64,000 nt of DNA from Moniliella sp. 'wahieum' (lineage: Eukaryota; Basidiomycota; Moniliellomycetes; Moniliellales; Moniliellaceae). Below the pieces are notes generated by a model, which ran no database searches, was not told the DNA's origin, and worked only from the letters and a program-made list of their open reading frames with translations. A program made the translations under genes and the position numbers. Shown piece after piece: positions 34,317 to 47,747 of this stretch. Location of the stretch: the NCBI GenBank assembly GCA_003971905.1, contig RSEE01000002.1, forward strand, positions 682,001-746,000, given 5' to 3'. The stretch's first letter is position 1, and each line of letters starts with the position of its first letter.

Positions 34317-35630
34317 TCACTCGCTCACTCACTCGGACACGGCGGTGCCGAGGCGCATGGCGCCGCGTGGCGAAGGGGCGAGGCGGGGGGAGGACGAGGG
34401 CGGGGGCGGGGCGAGGAGGGCGGGCAGACGGGCGGGCAGAGATGCGAGGCGAGGCGATGCGGACGAGGCGATGCGGACGAGGCGAGCGGACGAGGCGAGG
34501 CGGCGGCGGCGGTGGCGTGGATGGGTGGAGAAGGGAGGCGGCGGGCACTGGGACGGACCGGTGACCTGCTGCCTGCAGGGCTGCGTCCCCACGCAGCGCG
34601 CATCACCCATGGCCGCCGCTGCGACGGGTGACGCGTGCTGCTGCTTTAGATTTCCGCGGGATTCAAATTTGGAGGCGAGATGCGGCAGCCAGTGCGCCCC
34701 CGCGCTCAGCTGCGGCGCATGGAGGTGAGCGTGGCGGGCATGCGTGATGCATCAGCACTCCCTGCTCATGCATGTGCATCACTGCGGCCGAGCTGAGCGC
34801 TGCGATGCCAGCCGCTGCTCGGGGCTGGTCTTTGCGGCTGCTACGTACCCTGTGCATGTGTGTACGTACAACCGGCTGCCCCCGCGCGCCCCCCATCACT
34901 CCTCCAGCACGCTATCTCCCCTCCGCTCCTCGGCCGCTCCTCTCAGCACTCCCGCACCGCGCCAGGCCCCCTCCTTCCCCGCCCTCCTCTCCTCTCCTTC
35001 CTTCGCCCTCCTCGGCTCAGCGCTGGCGCTCCCGTTTCTCCCCGCCCCGCCCCATCCCACCCACCCACTGCCTCTCGCCCTCTTCTTGGCGCACGCGTAC
35101 CCCTCCTGGCGCCCGTCGGCGTCATGTACACTGAGCTCGTGCTCCCCACTACCCAGCCACACGAAGCGGTGACTCCCGTGTCTGTCACCGCCCGCCCGAT
35201 TGTGGTTCGATGCACCGAAGCTCGACGAGCGATGTGCTTGCCCAAACCCTGCGCGTATCCGATCCGCTAGCCGCGTCCCGCTGAACATCGAAGGCTCCCC
35301 AGAGTTCTCCTGGCTGTCCCGCTCGGCCACGCCACCCACGCTTCGCTCGGAGAATCCCCATGCAACGAACGGCGCTCCCCAACCGAGCCACGCGCCAACC
35401 ACGCAAGGGAGCTGGAATCTGGAAGCCGGGACAGCTTCGCGCAGATGCTCCCCGCGTCCCCGTACGGGGCAGCAGGCCAGTGTCGGCCGCGTACACATGG
35501 CAGAGAAACGCCTGCAGAAACACGCAGCACGCCAGGGGGGCGTTGCTGCGTGCCAGCCGAGAGGCGGCTGTCTGGCGTGGCAGCGCACCTCGCCACAGCA
35601 AGCCGGCACGCCCCTGCCCTGCCCAGCGCC

Positions 35631-35660
35631 TGCCCCTGCCTGCCCCTGCCTGCCCCTGCC
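35631..35660. repeat. 10-bp tandem repeat, three copies
   Basis: TGCCCCTGCC occurs three times in a row without change. Confidence 0.85.
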
Positions 35661-36116
35661 GTGTCGGGCGTCCCGGTGCAATCAAGCCCGCACCCCCCCA
35701 CCCCCCCCCGCTGCACGGGGCCCGTGTGAGAGTGGCGCGCGCAGCCTGAGTGCTACCGCGCCCACTCCCAAGCCTCAGCGCCTCAGCGCCGCAGGCATCA
35801 ACCCTACTCGTACCCAGTCTCAGTACTCTGTACTCGGCTACGCGCCACACAGGGCGATGCGTTGACCTGCTGAGACTCCGCGCCCAGCCAGCACCAGGCC
35901 TGAGGCTAAGGTCTGGCCTTAGGGTTATTAACGTTCAACGTTAACGTTTGCTAACTACTACTACTTGGCCACCCAAACTCTCAACGTCCCAAGCTGAACA
36001 AATCATGTCCCGCAGGGTATGCCCAACGGCAAGTACCACCACGGATCATCGATCATTGATCATTAGTCATGCATCGTACATCAGTAACTGAGTCGAGTAC
36101 GTTGAGTGTACATTGA

Positions 36117-36164
36117 ACGTTGGGGCGTTGAGACGTTGGGACGTTGAGACGTTGCGACGTTGAG
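36117..36164. repeat. GACGTTG-type short tandem array
   Basis: Five to six imperfect copies of a 9-10 bp unit built on GACGTTG(A/G) lie in intergenic DNA, overlapping ATCATTGATC-type words to the left. Confidence 0.7.
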
Positions 36165-37004
36165 TACTTCGTACTGAGGTACTGAGACCCAGTACTGAGA
36201 CTGATTAATGATTAATCGATTAAACCAGTTCTGCCCACCTTGCAAACAAACCCGCGCCTCGACAGCCTCGACGCATGTGCCGGCTCCGACGTGCGACAGG
36301 CGGCTGTCCCCAACGTTGGCAGCCCCTGCTTTGGTCACATGTCACACACACTCGTGTCCCTGTTTAAATTTTCACGTTAAAAACAATCGAAAGTGACATG
36401 GACGCATGACGCGTGACGCGATTGAATATCTTGATCCTCTTGTTATCCCCACGCCATCAGCTTATACCCGTCGTACCCGTTGATGGGGCATCCACCATCC
36501 CGGGGGCATCGGACAATGATGAATGAGCGCTGAGCATCGGACCTTGAATCATACCAATTGCATATTTCTTGGCCAGCCGGCGGCGCCTGATACCTCAGGA
36601 CTCACTCAGTCCTACTGCTCAATAAGGCTCAGGGGATCTTTCCCCGCGTAGAGGGAAAATACAGCAGGGATGTTGAGGTTGAACTCAACGCCGAGCTAGT
36701 AGATTGAGGAGCCTCGTTCGGCATGTCGTAGAGCGCGCAATACTATCGAGGCAAGGAAGCATCGTTGTCCTGTCGAAATGAAATGTTGAACGTGCAGGAC
36801 AACTCATTGCGCCAGGCGGAATTGTGGAGGGATGGCTCATCGCCATCGCTCATCTAACTGGATCGATTCCCCCGTTTCTTCTGCTTTAATGGCTTTTGGC
36901 ATTTGACATCCCCCAAGCAGCAACTCCTTGTGCCTCCAAGAAAGGCGCTCCCAAAGTGTGGCAACCTCCTTCCAATCAGTTGACCCCGATCACCACAACC
37001 AAGC

Positions 37005-37815
37005 ATGCCTCCACCCGGCGCCAACACCACATCCCCAATTACTTGGGAGCAACATGCCATGATCGAGTTTGCCGTCAAGGCTGCCGAGACGTTTGTCAGC
37101 GCCTACTACTCGGCCTCTGACGCCCCTACGCGTGGTGAGGTACGTTGCCTGTCTTGGTCGTGTATTGCCCAAGCTCTGACCATTCTCCCCCCCTCGGTTG
37201 TTTGCTATGCCAGCTTCTGCCAACACTCTACTTGCCCGATAGCACACTCGCTTGGAACGGCAACGCTTTCCAAGGCTCGGACGCCTTGGCGCACCTCTTG
37301 TCGCAAATGCCAGCGACTAAGCACGAAGTTCTCGGCTTTGACTGCCACCCCGTACATGGTGGAATCAGCACGGGTACGTTTTCCTCCTCCCCCTTCTCCT
37401 CTCCTTCCGCCTTCTGCCCCTCTGCATAGAAAGTATTTGACTGACAAGCAGCTTGGCTATAGGCGCCATTGCACTTCCCACGCTAGTCCTGACTGTGACT
37501 GGGATAGTAACCCATCATGCCCCTGGTTCGGTGACTACCTTGACCGAGACCAATGAGCCTCGTTCTGTCCAGGGCAAGCGGAGCAAGCGGGCCGGAGGCA
37601 ACGACTACGGCGATGCGCCCATCAACTCTCTTCCCGCGCGTTTACTCAAACCTTTGTCCTGGTTCCTGGCCAGTCGGACGGCGGCGTCAACGTCTCGGTT
37701 CCTCTTACCCCCGCCGCGAGCCACCCAGCCCCCTACAGGGCCACCACCACCGGCCCAACTGTTGCTGGCCGGACAAGTGTTCATCCGCGCCGACAGCTTC
37801 CGCTTCGTTGGCTAG
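37005..37815 (+). CDS. NXT1: mRNA export factor Nxt1/p15 (Mtr2-like), NTF2 fold
   Basis: This is the small partner of the Mex67/NXF1 export receptor, acting at the nuclear pore. It starts MPPPGANTTSPITWEQHAM and has AAETFVSAYYSASDAPTRGE, then, after an intron at 37140-37213 (74 nt, GTACGT...CAG), LLPTLYLPDSTLAWNGNAFQ (the family's LxxLYxxxSxLVWNGNA). KHEVLGFDCHPVHGG is followed by a second intron at 37374-37462 (89 nt, GTACGT...TATAG). The last exon has ALPTLVLTVTGIVTH, then AFTQTFVLVPGQSDGG, and ends FIRADSFRFVG. Both intron phases join cleanly. Two compensating indels in the last exon (about 37630 and 37770) shift the frame and back. The Asp/Gly-rich insert before AFTQTF is longer than in human NXT1. 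Confidence 0.9.
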
Positions 37816-38431
37816 AACATCTCAATTCCAATTCCGTCGTTTCGTCCCACTCCCCCACCCCTGCCCATTGCGTATTTGCGTGCGTGACGCGACGGTGGTT
37901 CAAAATGTTAGCATCCCAGGCCATCCGTGATGAGCCGGCGCGGATGCCCTCTTGTACAAGTATTCCTTTTTACCCTCAGCAGCCATACATTCCCGTCTCG
38001 TCCCGTCCGTCGTGCATAGCGCCAGGGGACACCCGTCCCTCGGGCCTCATCCTGCTCGGTGGTTACAATGCAAAAAGCAAAGGGGTAGATAGCATATGAT
38101 GCTGCGTCATCATGCAGCAGCGTCTGCGCCGAAGAGGTACCTAGTGGGCCCTGTGTGCGCCTGGAGCAAAACCGAGTGCTCGCAGTGGCCTGAATACGCG
38201 CTGGACAGCCGGAGCAGGCCGGCGCTTGCAAGGGGACTAGTGACGTCACCGCACCCCTTCAGCTCCACCCGCGTACGTAAGCGTATGCCTGCGAGGCGCG
38301 CGCAGCCCACAGCTGGGTTTGGCAGATGCATGTGGACGCACGGGGACGGCACTCAGCCGCGGCTGCTGCCCTTGGGCATGGGTTAGCATGGTTATGAACC
38401 GACCCACCGCCACTCCGCCCACGCCCCCGCC
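37816..38431. other. Intergenic between NXT1 and the next gene
   Basis: No gene seen. This presumably holds the 3' end of NXT1 and the promoter of the downstream gene. Confidence 0.4.
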
Positions 38432-40899
38432 ATGGACGACGACAACCCCTGGGAGGCCTCCTCGCCTTGGGGGCAGGACGCTGCTCCTCTCGATGCCATC
38501 CTGCCCCTCCTCCCCTTCCCCTGCCCCTCCCCCCCCCGCCCACAGCCGCCGCCACCGCGCCCGCCTTGCCCCCCGCAGCCCATCCGCTCAGCCTCGACCC
38601 CGTCGACGAAGACGGCCTGACTGGGGCATTGAGCGTTCTGCTTCGGTCCCGTCTCCTCATGCCACGCCCCCCAATGCCAGCCCACCCCATCCGCCCTGCT
38701 CTCCCTCCGCCCCAAGCCTCTCCCCTTGCCAAGCCCGTTGGTCTGTCCGATCCCGCTCCTGAGATCACCCCCAAGCCAGCAGAGTCCGAAACGGTTGAGG
38801 ATCCCTGGGCACCACCGCCTTGGGTGGAGCCGAACCTTTGACTCCTCCCTCTGCTGCCGTCGGTTCGGCTCGTATCCCTTCCCCTGTCCCTGTTGTGCCC
38901 CCTCCTCCCCCCCGACTGGCTTTTCCAATCTGGCAAGCTCCATTGACGATGACGCCTCGCCATGGGGTCCCCCGCCAGCACCCGAACCGGAGGTTGTGCC
39001 CGCAGAGGCAGATACGATGACCAAGTCTGCATTGGAGGACACACTGTCCAAGCGCTTTGCTGCTCCCAGTCCTGACCAATCCGATCCGAACCTGCTCCTC
39101 CAACCGAACCTCCCGTCGCCACTTCTTCCCACACTGATACCGATCCCAAGCCCGCCGCTGCAGACGTTGACAAAAGGAGGAACCCCCCGTTGCTGGCGGC
39201 ATGTTCTCCAAGCTCAAGGGCATCATGTCCAAATCGGGCACGGCCACACCCAAATCGGTCGAAGGAAGGAGTTCGAGTGAGCTGGCCAACCCCCTATCGC
39301 CCACGCCAGCTGCCGCGAGTGCTGTCACTTCCTCGCCCACGTCTGGGGCGGCAGGCGCAGCGCAGGCTCTGGCACTCAGCCTGCACCTTGGCTCGCACGG
39401 CTCAAAGCCAACCAAAAGTCCCACGGCCGCACCTCTAGCAGCACCGACTTGACCCCCGACGCTAAGCCAGGCGCGACCTCTGCCCCGGGTTTAAGCAGTT
39501 GACAAACAACAATGCCCCCGCCCCACGAGGCGCCAAATCGGTACTTTCAGCCTGGTTGGCTGGACCTAGTAAGCCCCAGGTGGTATCGGCGGAAGATGAA
39601 GACGAAGAAGATCTCGTTTCAGGGGTCCCCGGCTCAGGTGCTGGTTCCGTTCCGGCGTCGGCGGTATCCCCCCTTCGTTCGCGTCAGGTTCGGCTGCACC
39701 GGCGGCTAACCAGGATCTTCTCTCCTTTGACCCTGAACCCGCCAAGCCGTCGGCTCCGTCGGGCGCAGCGGGTGGTGGAGCTCCCTCAAGACGCGTGCGA
39801 CGTCAGCGACGACAAGTGATAAGCGCCTCGCCCTCCTCGGCGTCGTTGGGGACCGGACAGGCTCCCACCGCCTTTGGTGCCAGCGACTTGGACTGGCTCG
39901 AGTCCACTTCCCGCCAAGGCGCCTACTCGGCTCGAGGACCGGACAGGAATGGGTGTCGATTTGCTAGGAGACACGGCGGCGTATGTGGGTGAGATTGGTG
40001 GGTACGGTTCGGGGGGGATTGGGAGCGAGACACAGCCAATCACATTTACCTCCTCGAGCAAGGACGAGAAGGAATTCTTTGGCTCGTCGCTGTTGGGCAA
40101 ACCAAAGCAGCGCAAGCCCCTGTCGCGTGCGGAGCAAGAAAAATTACGTGCGCAACAACTCGCTGCTGCCTCGTCGGCGGGAGGGTACCGGGACGAAGTG
40201 GGGACATTCCCTTCCTACGATAGGTCGTACGACTATGACGATTCCAGTTCCCGCCCCATTGGGGTGCTGCCCCCAGGATGGTGGGTACAGCGATCAGCCA
40301 CGCCAGGTGCGGTCCTACACAGACGCCGATGATGATCTTCTCAGTTCCCGCCCGGGCTTATCTTCGTCCCCGTCCCGCCCTGCCCAGCGCGGACCACAGC
40401 CTTGGGTTGCTCCCGCCGCCGCCCCATCCAGCACCTCTACAACAACCCATCTTGCTGTGCCGCCCGTATCCGATTTGCTCGGTGACTTGTCTGGCGACAC
40501 TTCTTTCGGAGACTTTGCTTCGTCTACCCCCTCTGGTCAGGCCGAAGGGAGAAACAAGGTGGACCCGTTCCAAGATCTCATCCAATCCTCCACCTCACTT
40601 TCCTCGAGCACAACTGCAACCGCACCTCGACCGCCAACGGCTCCCACCCACTCCCTCTTCCACCAAGACTGCAACGGGCCTATCGGGTGGGATGAGCACG
40701 TCGGGATCCTTGTCGGGTCTTTCCTGGCTGCCCCCCGCCGACGGACACGGCTGCGGCTCACAACAACAAGGGTTCGGCATCGCCTCTACCCAGCCTCGCC
40801 AGTTCGGGTCGGGGAACACCGACGTTGCCGCCTGCGCCAGCACGAGCGCCGGCGCAGAGCAGCGTGGCGGACGACCTGAAATTGCTGGCCGACCTATGA
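38432..40899 (+). CDS. Disordered protein, possible clathrin/membrane-trafficking adaptor
   Basis: I do not recognise a named family. The protein starts MDDDNPWEASSPWGQDAAPL and is largely disordered, rich in Ser, Pro, Ala and acidic residues. Short motifs suggest vesicle traffic: several DPW/NPW/SPWG-type words (38435, 38800, 38950), a clathrin-box-like LLSFDPE (about 39720), and DLLGDLSGDTSFGDFASS (about 40475), a pattern common in adaptin-ear and clathrin-binding proteins. A basic helix-like stretch (KPKQRKPLSRAEQEKLRAQQ) lies near 40105. The protein ends in a conserved-looking SVADDLKLLADL followed by TGA at 40897. At least six frame changes are needed. It is convergent with BZZ1. Function is inferred from motifs only. 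Confidence 0.5.
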
Positions 40900-41435
40900 A
40901 GCGCGAGTGTTGGAGGGTGGGATCGAGTGACATGGTGCGACGGCTGGTATGGTTTGGTCCCACCTGGGTTGGCATGGTTGGGCTTTGCCGAGGCACTGCC
41001 AGGGCATCGCGCACGAGCGTTAGTACCACGTCCCGAGGAAGAAATCCAGGTGACTTTAGCTCGTATCGGCACCGAGGCCACTCGCTATTCAGTTCAGCAC
41101 CTTGGTAGCTCGGCTGCATCCGCCGCGCATCAAGGTCATGGCGTAGGGGTGTCAACGTGGATTGATGACCATGCAACGTGCAACTGAGCCAAGCCTAGTT
41201 GGGCGTAAGCCTCCCCCGCTTCACGCAGATTTGTGTCAAGCTCGATGGCTTATCAATCGCATTTGCATCTACATGCCTATACTCGCTTTACAGTTGGGGC
41301 ATGGGCAGGATATGGCCAGATGATGAGGAGTATGTAGTGTCCAAAGGGAGGAGAGAGAAAGGGGGGAAACATATCCTGTAGCTGTGGGCGTAGCTAAGCG
41401 CTCACAGCTCACATGTGAGCTCACATGCCACATGC
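40900..41435. other. Convergent intergenic region
   Basis: No gene seen. This is the 3' sequence of two convergent genes, with TCACATGTGAGCTCACATG palindromic words at 41408-41428. Confidence 0.4.
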
Positions 41436-43659
41436 TCACACCACATCTTCCACATACGTTGCGGGGAAGATGCCCGTGCCGCCAGTGGGGTTGATGCCTT
41501 GGATCCAGCCGGGCGCAACATCCCGTCCGAGCGGGTCAACTCGACCTGATTGGCTTGCAACGACATCTCGTCGTCCGCACTGGCTTCAAAATCATACAAG
41601 GCCCGCACCCGGTCTCGGCTCGAGCCCGCGCCAGGCGAGCGGTCACCAGCACGTCTTCCAGTGCAAAGTCAACATACGCCGATGGGACCAAGCCCGCCTG
41701 CCCCCTCGTTGGATACCTTGGTCCAGCCCGTCTGCTCGTCGTCGGCAGTGACAAGCCACAGCGCCTCCCCCGCAGCCACACTCAGTTCGTCGGACCCGAG
41801 GCATCAAACGCATATAGCGCCCTGCCTTCGGTCCGCGGGGGAGAGGCGCACTGGGGGCGGCCATGGTGGGGGGGGTGGCACGGCGTGCGCGGGCACGGGC
41901 ACGGGGCTAGGGGAGAGGGAGAAGGAGGTGGTGGTTCGGCTAGGAGCAGAGGGCTTGGTGGACTGACGGCTGAGGGAACCAGAACCAGAAGCAGAACGAG
42001 AAGAGTAGGTGGAGCTGACCGTTGCCACGCGCGCCAGGCGCCTGATTTGCGTAGCGACTTGGGGCATTCGGGTGGTAGACGTAAGGAGCACTTGGCGTGG
42101 GCCGCAGCTCCGCACGATTGACACTGCACCGCTTGTTTGTTGATCCCCCAGACCGAGTTGGTACAAACGACACACGAGGTAGGAATCTTGAATGTGGTCG
42201 CCTTGAACGTGTGGGGACGAGCATCTTCCGGCACGTCGCCCCCCACCTCCACCAGCAACTCATCCTCTACCAACAAACACGATTCCTTCAGCTGCAAAAG
42301 CAACAACGGGTATTGCCTCTTCAACACGCCCTGCCAGATGGAACAAAAACCAGTCAGTCTGACCCCTTCCCCCCCCGACCCAGTCTCTCGCCAGAGTATC
42401 TTATCTTACCTGCAGCGCTTCGCCGTCCCGTACGGGGCCTTGGCCCAACTTGGCAGACAACGTCTACTCGCCCAGCGCCTGCTGCGTGCGCGGACTGATG
42501 TCCCTGAGCAATTGCCGCGCGCGAATCAGCCGGTTTCGAGCAAGGGATGCGCATCGGGCTCCACAACAAAGTCGGGCGTATCGTAAAACGTGGGGAAGGG
42601 CTCAAACTTCCACTGCTGTGGACCAGGCCAAGAGGTCTGGTTAAAACGAGCATAGAGCGCTTGGTCCTTGCTTGCATCAACACCGCCCACTGCTTTTTCC
42701 GTGTCGTCGACGTACCCCCTTGTCCGTTCGGCTAGGGTAAGAAAATGCTGGTTGGCTCGTTGCAGGCGACTGGTGAGATGTTCGGTGGTCAAGGACCAAA
42801 GACGTTGTAATCCCTAATGAATCCCCGCCAAGTCGTGTCAGTGGACCCTTACGCAGGATGAAAGGAAGAAAGGAAGGAGGGGAGGCAGGAGACAGAGCAA
42901 ACGTACATCCTCCAGCGACGGAATGGAATGGGCAAAGTAGTGCGCGCTAGCCTCATTGGCCACTGCAATGGCGACCAAAAATGCGTTTTTGGCATTCTTT
43001 TGGTCGAGTTCAGCGGCCGCTTGCTCTTCAAAGCCTTGTCGGACGATTTTTCATGCGCCTCCCGACGTTCAACACGAAGCCGCTGCGTCTCAAGGACTTG
43101 CGTCGCCTCGTCGTAGTCTGCTTCGCCTTGACCCGCTCGTCCCATTCTTGGTCCCGGTTGGTTTTGAGTTTGCGCTGAAAGTCCACGTGCTGGACCAGGT
43201 TTGGGTCAGTATCTCGTCCAGTTCGCCCGCCCCTCTCGCGAGCAAGGAACGTACCGCCTTGAGCAGACCATCGTCCTGGGACTGGATCCGGTTCAGATCA
43301 GCCACGACGCTGGTCAGTGCCTCGGCGAGGGCGTCGTGAGCAGTGGCAGAGGCCTCATGGTTGTCCAGCACTTTGGTTAAAAACGTCTGGAACGAGCTCT
43401 TGTTGCTGGGATCGGCGGCGTTCCAGGCAAGGTGGGGAGACGGACCAACGCACAGCTCACCCAGGCGGCGATCACGCTGGGTACGCGTCTTACGCACCAG
43501 CGCCTGGACCTTGGCAGCATGCTCGCGCTCAATGGCAGCGTATTCGTCCAGATGGCTGCCCAGGTCGCCGAGCTGGGCGATGTGCGCAGCGACAAAGGCA
43601 GCGAGCGGGTCAAAGTGGTCAGGGAGCACCTGCCCGAGCGCCACGGTTGGGTCCGGCAT
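41436..43659 (-). CDS. BZZ1: Bzz1-type F-BAR/C1/SH3 protein
   Basis: This is an actin-assembly adaptor at cortical patches that binds Las17/WASP through SH3 domains and curved membrane through its F-BAR domain. It begins MPDPTVALGQVLPDHFDPL at 43659, with FCH-like sequence (EREHAAKVQALVRKTRTQRD). Introns are at 42814-42906 (93 nt, GTACGT...TTAG) and 42331-42409 (79 nt, GTAAGA...GCAG). A C1 zinc domain follows, HTFKATTFKIPTSCVVCTNS with CQSCGAAAHAKC (about 42210-42090). Two SH3 domains end the protein: GRALYAFDAS (about 41825) and RALYDFEASADDEMSLQANQ (about 41600), the last closing with GWIQGINPTGGTGIFPATYV. Domain order F-BAR, C1, SH3, SH3 is that of Bzz1. Length is about 680 residues against 633 in yeast. 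Frame changes occur in the F-BAR and SH3 parts. Confidence 0.9.
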
Positions 43660-44087
43660 GGGGGAACGGGATGGAGGGGGATGGAGGGAGACGTGGGCAC
43701 CAGGCCTAGCAGCTGGATGGGAGCAACAGGCGAAGCGCAGCCAGCTCGCTGGCATCCATTCTCGGATCTCAGACTCAGATCCCAGCGCGCTCAGCCTCGC
43801 AGCGCTCCACTTGGATGGAGCGCAGTCGTCCATCGGCGCCGCCGGCAGTGTCAGCGTCACGCGTCACCAGTGAGGATTGCCAGATGTTGCAATGTTGCAA
43901 AACAGGTTGTGTTCAATGCAATTGTTCAGCCCCGCCCTCCAAGGTCGATGTAAGGTCGCGTCGCATGGCACATGCCACCAGCACGCGCAGTGCTTTCTGT
44001 TGGGCAGATCCAATGCGCTCTCCATCCACCCGCCGCCACCACCATCCACACCCTCCATCCACCATCCGCCGCCCATCCCAAGGGTAA
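43660..44087. other. Divergent promoter region
   Basis: No gene seen between BZZ1 (minus) and the Sae2/CtIP-like gene (plus). It should hold both promoters. Confidence 0.4.
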
Positions 44088-46049
44088 ATGCCATGCTCCA
44101 GCGACGCCTCCCACGTCTCGTCCAGCTGGTTCGACCATCTCTCCCTCGGCCACCACCGCCATCCCCACACGTCCCCTCCGCATCCCCGCCAACCGCATCC
44201 TCCTCCTCCTCCCCAGCAGCACCGCCACCCGAACGGGCCCCCATCCTCAGCGCAGGCTTCTGCACCCCCTCCCTCCCCACCAACCCACCGGCTTCGTCCA
44301 TACGTTCCCCTCAGTCTCCTCCCCTCCCTTGAGTGCCGCTTCGCCCTCCCATCCCGCGTCCCCCCTCCCAACGTGCCGGTCCTGTGCCAAAAGGCACGCC
44401 AAGTGCAAAAAGTTGGTGCGTGAACTGGCTGCATTGGATGCCAAGGCGCAACAGTACCAGAAACTTGGCCGATGCAAAAGCCAATGAAGCTGCTGCTCAG
44501 GAAGAAACCGCCGTGCTCAAGCCCAAGCCCGAGAAGCAGAGAAGAATGCCGATACGGCGCAGCCGACGCCCAGAGTGCATATAAGCGTGCTGAGGCGGCG
44601 GAGCGCAAACTGAACCAACTGCAAACAGCCTGGGCCGAGATGCGCGCGTTGATGAAAAGACACAAAGAAGAAGCTACCACACCAAACCAAGACGTGTCCG
44701 CCGCGCCCCCTCCTACACATACCTCCCCAATACCGGGGCCACGCCGTGAACGTGACCCAGATTCCTCCTCCCTATGCTTGTCGAAGTCTACCGGTCCCCC
44801 GCCCATTGAACCGTTCAGAGCAGGTCAACATCTCCAGATGCGTCCACGAGTTTGGATGCCAAAACCGATACGGCGCGAAAGGCAAACACCTCCATCCGCT
44901 CTCGGCTTCAACGAAAAGGGAGGCCTGTCCAGCCCGCAGCCCGCTCCGGTGGACGCACCGTTTTCCTCCAAGTCGCCAATTCGTCTTGAATCTCTCGCCG
45001 CCCTCTCCTCTGCGGGAACGTCACCCTCGTATAAGGTAACGACATCCGCCCACATCAATGTGGCTGAAGCGAGACAACGACTGCCTCTCCCCATCATCCG
45101 CCCTTATCGTTAAAGGACGCCGCCCCACGCGCGCGCCTGACTCTAGCCCGAAGAAAGCGGTGAAGAGGGAAGCTACTGACGTCCAGGGTTCCAACAAACT
45201 CAGCCGCCCCTCCAAACGGCCATGCCCCGACGGCCTTGCTCTGGACTCATCTAACGCAACCCACCTCCCTGCTACTACCACCCTTGGGCCCCAACCTCCG
45301 CCTCCCTCTACTACCTACAGAGTGACCAGGCTAACCGCCAATGATTCCGCTGATAGCCCCAGAGAGGCCATGGGGTACTACGCCCGCTCACAGGGATCGT
45401 CAAAAACGGAACCAAACGTGCCTGTCCATAGACCTACCCGTCCACGCTGTCCATCCGTTCCGTTCGAACGACCAAGCGCCCGCCGCCTCCCGAAAGCCCC
45501 CATGCCCCTCCCCTGCCGCGCCCGGCGTATCCAACTCTCGCCCCCGTCACGCTCGGTACCTCGATGCGCCCGGCGGGACAACTGTCCGTATACCGTAAAC
45601 TCCAGATGGCCCACCCCGATCACGAGAGGCACGCTTCGACTCCAGAGCGGGTGCGATGGTGAGCACCGATGTGGTGCGCAACCGTTCGGAACGGCGGCGG
45701 ATGATTGGCATGGACTGTGCGTGTTGCTCAGAGGTGCGTACTGGCTGCCCCCCAACCAGGTGGTTCCCCTGCGTTTCCGTTTCGCTCTACCATCCAACAA
45801 CTAACTGTGCCAGGACAACGTGACCAGTATTGGGAATCCAAGCGACGCTCGTTATTAGCTTGGCATAAGGGCGACGCAGCCAAAGCCGATGAGGAGTTAC
45901 GGTCATTTATGCATGCCACCTCACGCCACCGTGTTCACCAAGTTCCCGTGGCGGAAGAGGAACGGTGTGAGCCGATTGGCTTTGCTGGCGAGACGCAATG
46001 GCTGCTCGGCCAAGTGGGTTCAAGCGACGAACTGAAGCGCGCAACGTAA
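44088..46049 (+). CDS. Sae2/CtIP/Ctp1-like DNA-end resection factor
   Basis: This is a candidate cofactor of Mre11-Rad50-Nbs1 in processing double-strand breaks. The N-terminal part holds a coiled coil (CKKLVRELAALDAKAQQYQK, about 44405-44465, and AERKLNQLQTAWAEMRALMK, about 44600-44660). The middle is disordered. The C-terminus has VVRNRSERRRMIGMDCACC (about 45670-45725), matching the family's VRxKxERxxxxGxDCxxC. An intron (45734-45813, 80 nt, GTGCGT...CTAACTGTGCCAG) comes next, then QYWESKRRSLLAWHKGDAAK and TSRHRVHQVP ending near PIGFAGETQW, parallel to SRHR...IGFP. The usual PPxxFW is not visible. Several frame changes, including one at the splice junction, make the model approximate. The start is one of two ATGs at 44088/44093. 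Confidence 0.6.
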
Positions 46050-46410
46050 TGGCGTGATCCGATCCTTCTCCCCTCTTGTTTGTCCTATTATATGAGGAGC
46101 CTGCTAAACCCACGGCCACCCGATGCTGCTACTACACCTGCCCCGCTTAATTGACGGAACCCCACCTAATCTTGATCTGCATTCTTTGCTTCTTAAACCT
46201 ATAAAGAGCCAACCTATCCCACCCTTTCTACAAAAACACTCCAACAAGCGCATATGGTGCATGCTCGCACCCTTAACTATACAATCACAGGAAAAGGAAA
46301 AGAAGGCCGCAAATGAGAGAGGGGGGGGGGGTTAAAATCAACAGAGGAAAGATGTTCCACTCCCTTCTTCACCTTCTCCAACTCCAATCAGCTCGTCCAC
46401 GGATACCCGA
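46050..46410. other. Convergent 3' region
   Basis: No gene seen. It is A/T-richer than its neighbours, with a G10 run at 46321-46330. It holds the 3' ends of the Sae2-like gene and MET17. Confidence 0.4.

Positions 46411-47747
<1,337 letters not shown>

Larger units (their letters stand above)
34317..37004. other. 2.7-kb intergenic region with simple repeats
   Basis: No supported gene; minus frames at 34896-35681 and nearby are low-complexity. The left part is very GC-rich, while 35900-36900 is A/T-richer. Repeats: TGCCCCTGCC three times (35631-35660) and a GACGTTG-based array (36117-36164). Confidence 0.5.

Noticed and set aside
34896-35681. Overlapping long frames on both strands
   Set aside because: Low-complexity Ala/Gly/Arg and Pro/Ser readings on opposite strands; neither shows a domain.
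43913-44806. 297-codon minus-strand frame rich in Gly/Arg/Trp
   Set aside because: It lies opposite the coiled-coil-coding start of the Sae2-like gene and has shadow-type composition.
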